Below the pieces are notes generated by a model that was given only the letters and a program-made list of their open reading frames with translations, did not search any database and was not told the DNA's origin. A DNA stretch of 13,372 bases from an uncultured Lachnospiraceae bacterium (GTDB taxonomy: Bacteria; Bacillota; Clostridia; Lachnospirales; Lachnospiraceae). The stretch is taken from contig CAMNGO010000037.1 of NCBI GenBank assembly GCA_946538445.1, positions 1-13,372 of the forward strand, written 5' to 3'. The position numbers were made by a program, and so were the translations under genes. Positions 7,233 to 13,372 of this stretch are shown in pieces (the first letter of the stretch is position 1; each line of letters opens with the position of its first letter).

Positions 7233-9638
7233 TCAGCTGCCGTGTCTTCCCCGGTAGAAAAGCCTGTCAAGAAGTCCTTTTCTTCCGATCTGCCGGGAAT
7301 TTTTTTCCGCTTTTCCAGGCTGGTTTGACCTGGGTGTTCTGTCCGGCCGGGTCGTTTCTTTCGTCTCTGCAGAGTCCATCTGCCATACGGTTTTCTTCTT
7401 GGGAAGCACCACTTCTTCGGCTTCTTCCGGCTCTTCGGTTTCCTCCGCTTCTTCCGCGTCTTCTGCCTCTTCGGTTTCCTCCGCCTCTTCAGCCTCCTCC
7501 GGCTCTTCGATGTCTTCCGCCGTTTCCACTTCTTCGGTGATCTCTTCAGCCAGCTCATCCGGCTCTATGGCCGAGCTGTCTTCCGGGTCTTCTTCCGGCT
7601 CATCCGGAGGGCAATAAGCCATAAAAGGAGATTCCTGGGAGATGAAGAATTCCTCTTTCCCTTCTCTTGATTGCTGCTCGTAGATCCCTTCCGGGTTCAT
7701 GATGCGGGCTTTTGCATCATCCATGAGCATGATCCGGAACATTTTCAGGATGCGGCTGCGAATCTCCTCATCATAGATAGGTGTTGCAGCCTCCACTCTT
7801 TTCACTGTGTTTCTCGTCATAAAATCTGCGGAAGCGATATATATTTCATCCCCGAAGATGAAGATCCTGGAATGCTCCAGGTATCTGCCTACGATGGAGC
7901 GCACGGAGATGTTTTCCGTATATCCCGGAACTCCCGGAATCAGGCAGCAGATGCCTCGCACAACCATCTCAATCTTAACTCCGGTCTGGGAGGCTTCGAT
8001 CATTTTATCCATGATCTTCTTATCGGTGAAAGAATTGATCTTAACACCGATATATCCCTCTTCTCCGGCCTGAACACGGGCGATCTGTCCGTCGATCTTC
8101 TCGATGATCTTGTTCTGCATGCAATTGGGGGCGATGAACATAACATCCGTATGATCCATGGTCTCGCCCAGGCAGAGACGCTCAAATACCTCCGCCACTT
8201 CTCTTCCGATGTCCTGATTGGCAGTCATCAGAGAGAGATCTGTATATAATTCTGAAGTGATTTCGTTATAGTTGCCGGTTCCGATCTGTGTGATATAGCG
8301 GACACCCGTCTTCTCTCTTCTTACAATCTGGCACAGTTTGGAGTGCACTTTATAATGGTCGATTCCGTAAATGACCGTCACACCGGCCTGTTCCAGCCTG
8401 CGGGACCATTCGATATTATTCCCCTCATCAAACCTGGCCCTCAGTTCCACCACGGCCACTACTTCTTTTCCGTTATCCGCCGCATCGATCAGCGCCTCCA
8501 CGATCTTGGAGTTTTTGGAGACCCTGTAGAGAGTGATCTTGATGCCATAGACATCCGGATCGGAAGCCGCCTCATTCAGAAGGCGGATAAAGGGCCGGAT
8601 ACTATCATATGGGAAGGAGAGGAGACGGTCTTTCTCCTCGATCAGATCCTGCATCTTCCTGCCATTGGCAGCCCATGCGGGAAGAACCGGTCTGCGTTTC
8701 GGATACCAAAGTCTCTTTCTTCCCCGAAGCTGGTCTCTGACCTCGGACAAAAACCTCAGATCCAGGGGGCTCTTGGAGTAAAATACCTGGTCTTTGGTCA
8801 TTCCCAGGTTAGCGCACAGCACCTTTACTGCCGAAGCATCCAGAAAGCGGTTGTATTCCAGCTTGATGGGAGCCAGACGGTTTCTCTGTTTGATCAGATC
8901 TTCCATCACTTCCCTGAAATCGCTGTTATCATCGTAATCATCCTCATTGGGATCGATATCTGCACTTCTGACCGTACGGATCAGGGATTTGCTCTTGATC
9001 TTATAGCGTTTGAAAATCTCTGCCAGATAGTGAATGATCACATTTTCACATAAAATGAACCTTCCGGTGGTCGGAACACGGATCAGACGCTCAAAGGCTC
9101 CGATATTGCAGGGGACGATTCCCAGTTTTTCTTTCTCCCCGTCCCGGAGAACCACGACAGCATAGATGTCTTTGTTCCTGAGGAAGGGGAACGGCTGCTT
9201 CTTGCCGATTACATACGGGGACAGAAGAGGCCGAAGTTTATTCTCGAAATAATCATGCAGATATGCTTCCTCTTCTTCCTTGATGTTCTTGAAATTGATA
9301 AAGGATATCCCTTTCTTTTTCAGCCTTTTAAGAAGATTGGCATATACCTGGTCTTTTGTCTTGGTCAGCTCTCGGACGCGGGAATAGACAGCCGCGATCT
9401 GCTCGTCCGGTGTCATGTTGGTTTTGTTCTCCCGCTGTTCCGGATCTACCAGTTTCTGATCATACAGGGACCCCACCCGGACCATAAAGAATTCATCCAG
9501 GTTGCTCTGATAGATCGACAAGAAGGATAACTGTTCACATAGCGGATTCAGACGATCCGTGGCTTCCTCCAGTACACGTTCATTAAATTTTAGCCAGGAG
9601 AGCTCCCGGTTATCAAAGCATGGTAAGTCTGCGCTCAT
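7233..9638 (-). CDS. ppk: Polyphosphate kinase (PPK1) with a long acidic/basic C-terminal tail
   Basis: PPK1 reversibly polymerises the terminal phosphate of ATP into inorganic polyphosphate. Numbered from ATG 9638 (801 aa), the N-terminal domain opens with RELSWLKFNERVLEEA. The two catalytic phospholipase-D-like domains carry the expected autophosphorylated His432 in YKVHSKLC and a second key histidine, His589, in RYLEHSRIFIFG. The motif GTGNYNEITSELYTDLSL is also present. The conserved enzyme appears to end near residue 678. About 120 extra residues follow: a Glu-rich stretch (about 680-744) and then a Lys/Arg-rich end. A TTG at 9677 would add 13 residues that encode a GGGAGG sequence, so ATG 9638 with GAAAGAG upstream is preferred, though its spacing is not ideal. 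The gene lies 67 bases after the purine permease with no terminator visible between them. Confidence 0.93.
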   Translation of the reverse strand: MSADLPCFDNRELSWLKFNERVLEEATDRLNPLCEQLSFLSIYQSNLDEFFMVRVGSLYDQKLVDPEQRENKTNMTPDEQIAAVYSRVRELTKTKDQVYANLLKRLKKKGISFINFKNIKEEEEAYLHDYFENKLRPLLSPYVIGKKQPFPFLRNKDIYAVVVLRDGEKEKLGIVPCNIGAFERLIRVPTTGRFILCENVIIHYLAEIFKRYKIKSKSLIRTVRSADIDPNEDDYDDNSDFREVMEDLIKQRNRLAPIKLEYNRFLDASAVKVLCANLGMTKDQVFYSKSPLDLRFLSEVRDQLRGRKRLWYPKRRPVLPAWAANGRKMQDLIEEKDRLLSFPYDSIRPFIRLLNEAASDPDVYGIKITLYRVSKNSKIVEALIDAADNGKEVVAVVELRARFDEGNNIEWSRRLEQAGVTVIYGIDHYKVHSKLCQIVRREKTGVRYITQIGTGNYNEITSELYTDLSLMTANQDIGREVAEVFERLCLGETMDHTDVMFIAPNCMQNKIIEKIDGQIARVQAGEEGYIGVKINSFTDKKIMDKMIEASQTGVKIEMVVRGICCLIPGVPGYTENISVRSIVGRYLEHSRIFIFGDEIYIASADFMTRNTVKRVEAATPIYDEEIRSRILKMFRIMLMDDAKARIMNPEGIYEQQSREGKEEFFISQESPFMAYCPPDEPEEDPEDSSAIEPDELAEEITEEVETAEDIEEPEEAEEAEETEEAEDAEEAEETEEPEEAEEVVLPKKKTVWQMDSAETKETTRPDRTPRSNQPGKAEKNSRQIGRKGLLDRLFYRGRHGS
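7431..7502 (-). repeat. 36-bp imperfect tandem repeat encoding the acidic tail of PPK
   Basis: The 18-base block CTCTTCGGTTTCCTCCGC (plus-strand reading) occurs at 7431-7448 and again at 7467-7484. The following 18 bases of each unit are similar but diverged at six positions. The 36-bp period keeps the frame and encodes 12-residue units of the type EEAEETEE. The wider stretch 7410-7560 is a low-complexity CTT/CTC run that could change length by slippage. Confidence 0.75.
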
Positions 9639-9705
9639 AATTATTACTCTTTCGTCCTCCCTGAAAAATGAATGCAATAGCCTGTGACTTAAATATATTT
9701 TCTTC

Positions 9706-11064
9706 CTACTGGAAGTTGGTGATCAAGGTTACGATTCTTAAAGCGAACAAGAAAAATACCACCCATACAGCCGGCTTTACGTCCTTTGCCTTTCCTGTGA
9801 AGACTTTGATGATAACCCAGCTTAAAACGGCAAACATAATACCGTTGGCGATAGAGTAGGTAAGCGGCATGATCAAAAGGGCCATATAGGCACCTACCGT
9901 ATCAGCCACATCCCCGTCAAAAGTGATCTTCTTGGCGCTGCTGGCCATCAGCATACCGACATAGATCAGGGCCGGAGCTGTTGCGAATCCCGGGATAGCC
10001 AGGAAGATCGGGGACAGGAACAAGGAGATAAGGAACATGACTCCTGTAGTGAAAGCGGTCAGCCCGGTCCGTCCGCCGGCGGCCACACCGGCACTGGATT
10101 CCACGAAACTTGTGATGGTGGAGGTTCCAAGGCAGGCACCTACCGTGGTACCAATGGCATCAGACATCAATACTTTTCCGACATTCTTCACATTTCCTTC
10201 TTCGTCAAGAAGGCCTGCTTTATCGGCAACACCGACTACCGTTCCGATGGTATCAAACAGGTCGACATAAAGGAAAGCAAAGACGATGGCGATAAACTGG
10301 ACCAAATGGGTCGCAGCCCAGCCGAAATTGAATTTAAATGCGGTGTTGGCAAGACCTTTGAAGGCAAGACCCTGGGAGAAATCCGGGAATAGATTGCCAT
10401 GGTACCATCCCGTCAGCTGTGCCAGCATGCCAAATACCCATGTGGCAAGGATGCCAACCAGTACGGATCCTTTAATATTATAATGACTCAGGATGGCGAT
10501 AATCAGGAATCCGATCAGGGACAGGGCGACCTCAGCCGTGGCGAAATTACCCAAACCGATGGTTACAGAACCGCCTTCGTCCGCTGTAAACACGACGATG
10601 CCGGCTCCCTGGAGACCAATATATGCAACAAATAAACCGATACCAACCGTGATACCGTTTTTCAGATTTTGAGGAATACCGTTAATGATCGCTTCACGGG
10701 CATTAAAGACGGACAGGATGATAAAGATGATACCTTCGATGAAAACTGCAGTAAGTGCAATGGTGAAGGGGTTGGCAACATCTTTCAGCTCACCCAGACA
10801 TACCGTGTAAGCAAAGTATGCGTTCAGACCTAATCCGGCAGACAATGCGATGGGATAGTTTGCCAGGAAAGCCATGAGGAAAGTAGCCACTGCAGATGCA
10901 AGAGCAGTTGCAACAAACACGCCGTTGGCATCCATAACACTACCCAGGATGGCCGGGTTAACAGCCAGGATATAGGCCATGGCAAGGAAAGTTGTGAGGC
11001 CGGCGATGATCTCGGTACGGACCGTCGTATTATTTTCCTTGAGTTTAAAGATTCTTTCTAACAT
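9706..11064 (-). CDS. NCS2-family purine permease (guanine/hypoxanthine or adenine type)
   Basis: This is a cytoplasmic-membrane transporter, probably a proton symporter, for purine bases. The 452-aa protein is hydrophobic throughout, with roughly a dozen membrane segments. It belongs to the AzgA/PbuG branch of NCS2: N-terminal TEIIAGLTTFLAMAYILAVNP (about 17-37), GLGLNAYFAYTV (77-88), DLFDTIGTVVGVADKAG (268-284), and GTSTITSFVESSAGVAAGGRTG (313-334). Length is typical. ATG 11064 is preceded by GGGAGG at eight bases. It has its own promoter, and the roughly 50-nt leader is too short for a purine riboswitch aptamer. No terminator is visible before ppk. Which purine is carried cannot be decided from sequence; PbuG-like guanine/hypoxanthine uptake is the best guess. 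Confidence 0.9.
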   Translation of the reverse strand: MLERIFKLKENNTTVRTEIIAGLTTFLAMAYILAVNPAILGSVMDANGVFVATALASAVATFLMAFLANYPIALSAGLGLNAYFAYTVCLGELKDVANPFTIALTAVFIEGIIFIILSVFNAREAIINGIPQNLKNGITVGIGLFVAYIGLQGAGIVVFTADEGGSVTIGLGNFATAEVALSLIGFLIIAILSHYNIKGSVLVGILATWVFGMLAQLTGWYHGNLFPDFSQGLAFKGLANTAFKFNFGWAATHLVQFIAIVFAFLYVDLFDTIGTVVGVADKAGLLDEEGNVKNVGKVLMSDAIGTTVGACLGTSTITSFVESSAGVAAGGRTGLTAFTTGVMFLISLFLSPIFLAIPGFATAPALIYVGMLMASSAKKITFDGDVADTVGAYMALLIMPLTYSIANGIMFAVLSWVIIKVFTGKAKDVKPAVWVVFFLFALRIVTLITNFQ

Positions 11065-11116
11065 TTTTCATACCTCCCGTGCTTTACGCACTTTCCATTA
11101 GATTAAAAGCATCTAA

Positions 11117-11145
11117 AGTATAGCATATTCGTACAGCAATGTCTA
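11117..11145 (-). promoter_or_regulatory. Promoter of the purine permease (and possibly ppk)
   Basis: On the minus strand TAGACA (11145-11140) and TATACT (11122-11117) are separated by 17 bases, each five of six to consensus. A short GTGC/GCAC stem-loop (11080-11092) precedes the ribosome binding site. Confidence 0.6.
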
Positions 11146-11165
11146 AAGACTATTTGGCAAAAAAG

Positions 11166-11213
11166 GCAAAAAATGGCACCGGAATCCGATTTCTATCCGA
11201 TTCCGGTGCCTTT
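11166..11213 (-). terminator. Terminator of the DUF362 gene
   Basis: A long stem (11175-11190 with 11195-11210) has 12 perfect pairs, one mismatch, three more pairs and a 4-nt loop. On the minus strand it is followed by ATTTTTTG. It lies about 95 bases past the stop of the DUF362 gene and just upstream of the purine permease promoter. Confidence 0.88.
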
Positions 11214-11305
11214 AATGTACAACTATAATACATATTTGTGGATAAGTATAAGAATTGTCAGATTTTTCAAGCAGATATCCACAATCATGTGGTGGATGAT
11301 GTGTA

Positions 11306-12307
11306 TTACTCCTCAAATGGTACGACATCTTTCACTGCATCTGCAGGGAAGATCTTCGCATCATTATTGTCAACATCGATCAGGATATACTTATCATTTC
11401 CCATGCCAAGCTCCTTCATATAGCTCAGCTGTCTGTGTCCGTGTCTGCTTTCGATCCGCTCCACCATGTCCTTATGCTCCTCATCTTTCAGAGCATAGAT
11501 CAGGTCTACGGAGGCGGAATCGATAGCCAGGATATCCGTGGAAGCAAGGATGCCGATATTCGGTGTCACCACCGGCATGGCGCTGATACCCTCACAGTCG
11601 CAGGAAACCGACATGTTGCGGAGTACATTTATGTAAGTAATATTCTTGCCGAAGTAATCGATGGTTGCCTTGGTGGATTCCGAAATACGCTCCATCAATT
11701 CCTCCGTATCGATGGACCACATATCGTCTGATCCTTCTTTCGTGTGGATCATAGCTTTCCCGATGCGTCCATCGGCGCATCCGATACCCAGATTCTTGTT
11801 GGAACCGCCAAAGCCTCCCATAGCATGTCCCTTGAAATGAGTCAGGGTAAGCATGGAGTCATAGTTGGTCATATGGTCTCCCACGTACATTTCCGTAAAC
11901 CATTTCCCATCCTTGACCGGAAGGGTGGTGGTTCCATCTTCATCCATGATATCCACCGGGGCAAAGGTCCAGCCGTTTACTTCCAGAGTCTTTCTGTGAT
12001 CTTCCGTGGTGTAACGATCTCCTTCATAATAGGTGTTGGTTTCCACGATGACAGCCTCCGGGAGATCTTTTTCCAACAGATGTTTCACCCATTCTCTGGG
12101 GATGATATTCGGTCCGTTGGGCTCGCCGGTATGCAGCTTCACAGCAACCTTGCCTGTAATATTTCCTTTGACTTTCTGATAGAGCCTCTCCAATCCCTCC
12201 GCAGACAGGTCTCTGGTAAAATAAACGATGGATTCATTTCCCGTACGCTTCTCGATGGGAATGTATTTCTCTCCCTCGGTTCCTGGTGTTTTCAATCTGA
12301 TAGTCAT
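11306..12307 (-). CDS. DUF362 domain-containing protein
   Basis: This belongs to DUF362, a poorly understood family often linked to iron-sulfur proteins. Numbered from ATG 12307 (333 aa), it shows the family pattern FKGHAMGGFGGSNKNLGIGCA (about 158-178), then a second conserved block with SCDCEG (235-240), and NIGILASTDILAIDSASVDL (250-269). Many relatives carry a C-terminal 4Fe-4S ferredoxin domain with CxxCxxC motifs; none is visible here, so any cofactor would have to use the few conserved cysteines (Cys177, Cys236, Cys238). I see no signal peptide or membrane segment. ATG 12307 has AAGGAG seven bases upstream; an earlier in-frame ATG at 12334 would translate through that site and is rejected. 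It is a single-gene unit with its own promoter and terminator. Biochemical role unknown. Confidence 0.88.
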   Translation of the reverse strand: MTIRLKTPGTEGEKYIPIEKRTGNESIVYFTRDLSAEGLERLYQKVKGNITGKVAVKLHTGEPNGPNIIPREWVKHLLEKDLPEAVIVETNTYYEGDRYTTEDHRKTLEVNGWTFAPVDIMDEDGTTTLPVKDGKWFTEMYVGDHMTNYDSMLTLTHFKGHAMGGFGGSNKNLGIGCADGRIGKAMIHTKEGSDDMWSIDTEELMERISESTKATIDYFGKNITYINVLRNMSVSCDCEGISAMPVVTPNIGILASTDILAIDSASVDLIYALKDEEHKDMVERIESRHGHRQLSYMKELGMGNDKYILIDVDNNDAKIFPADAVKDVVPFEE

Positions 12308-12346
12308 CTTATATCTCCTTTCTCTTCTTCTCATCTCTATTTTAAG

Positions 12347-12375
12347 ATTATACTATAAATGAAATCTGCGCACAA
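12347..12375 (-). promoter_or_regulatory. Promoter of the DUF362 gene
   Basis: On the minus strand a perfect TATAAT (12352-12347) lies 17 bases after TTGTGC (12375-12370), a -35 box with only three matches. The leader is about 35 nt. Confidence 0.5.
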
Positions 12376-12408
12376 AGGTAAAGTCTTGTTTTCTACATGA
12401 TTCCATTG

Positions 12409-12446
12409 TAAAAAAAGAACGCCCGCATCAGCGGGCATTCTTTTTG
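12409..12446 (-). terminator. Terminator downstream of the SH3-domain gene
   Basis: The stem GAATGCCCGC with GCGGGCGTTC (12440-12431 with 12426-12417, one G-U pair) has a 4-nt loop, is extended by A-T pairs, and is followed on the minus strand by TTTTTTT. It lies about 115 bases past the SH3 gene stop and would serve leftward transcripts. The plus-strand side also has a T run. Confidence 0.8.
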
Positions 12447-12560
12447 TAAGGATGGGAGAAAAACATTCAATATATTTACTGTCTGTTTTCAGACCTCCTT
12501 TCATAGGTTCAACATATGAAGTTCTCCGAAGTTTCTAAGTTATAGTATCCTGTTCAAACC

Positions 12561-13253
12561 TTATTTCAGGTAGTCTGTGCAGACATAGCCTGTCTTGCCA
12601 TTGAAGTTAACCTGAACCCAGCAGGCTTTGCTGCCATGTTTCATGACCTGTCCGGTAACCTGGACTGTCTTTCCTGCGGCCAGAGATCCCATGATGTCGT
12701 AAGTTGTCTTCGGTCCTTTGCGGACGAACACATCCTGGGCAACCTTCATGGTCTTGTTGACTTTATCAACAGTGAACACGCAGGTCTCTCTTGTGGTTGC
12801 GGTAGCTTCCTTCTCTGTGGCCTCTGCAGTGGTCTCCTTTTTGGCAGTTGCTTCCTTCTTAGCAGCAGGAGCTTTATCTTCTACCATGTCAAAGGTCAGG
12901 TTGCTGATGTAGCCTGCACCCTGGCCGCCGTCATCGAGATCCACCCATACCTTAAACCACTTGGTATCCTTTCCGAAGCTCTGTACTCTGCCTTCCAGCT
13001 TAAGTACAGTACCTTTCTTAGCTGTTGCAATGACCGGGCTGGTTGTGGAAGCCCCGTCCCTGATGTTTGCATATTCGCTGGTAATCACTGCAGTACCATC
13101 GAAATCAACCACACTGATTCCCTCTGTTACATAATTATATGATCCGTCATTGGCATATACATTCCGGGGAGCAAAACCCAGGAAGCCGGTAACTGCCAAA
13201 GCTCCTGCCATTGTTAAAACTGCTGCTCTTTTCACCAAACTATTTTTTCTCAT
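12561..13253 (-). CDS. Secreted protein with two bacterial SH3 domains
   Basis: This 230-aa protein is predicted to be exported and to bind the cell wall. It has a Sec signal peptide: MRKNSLVKR, then a hydrophobic core, with probable cleavage after VYA at residue 34. A first SH3b-like domain (about 54-122) contains the typical ANIRDGASTTSPVI start and GAGYISNL end. A Lys/Ala/Glu/Thr linker (about 125-157) follows, then a second SH3b domain (about 168-230) with VFVRKGPKTTYDIMGSL and WVQVNFNGKTGYVCTDYLK at the very end. No catalytic domain (amidase, NlpC/P60, glucosaminidase) is visible, so it is a binding or regulatory protein rather than a hydrolase. Cys158, Cys211 and Cys225 lie in or near the second domain. 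ATG 13253 has AAGGAG eight bases upstream. It is probably a single-gene unit; its promoter was not identified. Confidence 0.88.
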   Translation of the reverse strand: MRKNSLVKRAAVLTMAGALAVTGFLGFAPRNVYANDGSYNYVTEGISVVDFDGTAVITSEYANIRDGASTTSPVIATAKKGTVLKLEGRVQSFGKDTKWFKVWVDLDDGGQGAGYISNLTFDMVEDKAPAAKKEATAKKETTAEATEKEATATTRETCVFTVDKVNKTMKVAQDVFVRKGPKTTYDIMGSLAAGKTVQVTGQVMKHGSKACWVQVNFNGKTGYVCTDYLK

Positions 13254-13372
13254 ATTTTTATCTCCTTACTATTTATCATTTATTTTTTGTCTGCGGCTTC
13301 GTTTCTCTTTGCCGCTTACACTAACTATTACGAAGGACTTAAGGGGAGGGCTAAAAAAGAGCATTTTTTGTG

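Noticed and set aside
7399..7617. A Ser-rich plus-strand frame opposite the ppk tail
   Set aside because: Its Ser/Ala repeats are the complement of the Glu-rich tail codons of ppk, and no start signals are present.
11065..11116. A purine riboswitch before the purine permease
   Set aside because: The predicted leader is only about 50 nt and shows none of the conserved loop sequences of the purine aptamer.
12332..12334. An earlier ATG for the DUF362 gene
   Set aside because: The extra residues (MRRRERRYK) encode the AAGGAG ribosome binding site of the ATG at 12307, which has ideal spacing.
13254..13372. A possible c-di-AMP (ydaO-type) riboswitch leader upstream of the SH3 gene
   Set aside because: Such riboswitches often precede wall-related SH3 genes, and a small GCGGC/GCCGC stem (13293-13315) is present. 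However, the conserved core blocks cannot be seen in the 120 bases available. An RF00379 covariance search on sequence extended to the right would decide.

Overview
The window looks like chromosomal DNA from a low-to-mid GC Firmicute, most likely a gut clostridium of the Lachnospiraceae type (inference). The grounds are strong AGGAGG-type ribosome binding sites, sigma-A-like promoters, compact hairpin-plus-U terminators, an EIIABC-fused fructose permease next to fruK, and a signal-peptide SH3 protein beside a stand-alone DUF362 protein. All well-supported genes lie on the minus strand, so transcription runs right to left. Nothing looks like a phage, transposon, CRISPR array, tRNA or rRNA.

Right to left, the layout is as follows. 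(1) 12561-13253 encodes a secreted two-SH3-domain protein with its own terminator. (2) 11306-12307 encodes a DUF362 protein with its own promoter and terminator. (3) An NCS2 purine permease (9706-11064) is followed by polyphosphate kinase ppk (7233-9638). They share no visible internal terminator, so they may be one transcript, which ends at a strong terminator at 7149-7190. (4) A methionine-uptake operon runs as unknown protein (6507-7040), metN, metI, metQ. It has one promoter, a short leader without a SAM riboswitch, and a hairpin after metQ. (5) A fructose operon runs fruK then fruA, with its own promoter and a strong terminator at 561-608. (6) The left end, 1-560, has no convincing gene. 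It holds a cobalamin riboswitch on the minus strand (aptamer about 292-435) with a promoter, its own terminator at 253-288, and a second terminator at 155-192.

Together the genes cover fructose uptake and phosphorylation to fructose 1,6-bisphosphate, methionine import, purine import, polyphosphate storage and a cell-envelope protein: ordinary housekeeping with a few unusual details. The points most worth a second look are the cobalamin riboswitch whose transcript seems to meet a second terminator without crossing a gene, the unknown 177-aa protein leading the metNIQ operon, and the polyphosphate kinase with a long acidic-then-basic C-terminal tail built partly from a 36-bp tandem repeat. I did not find a clearly new multi-gene system.
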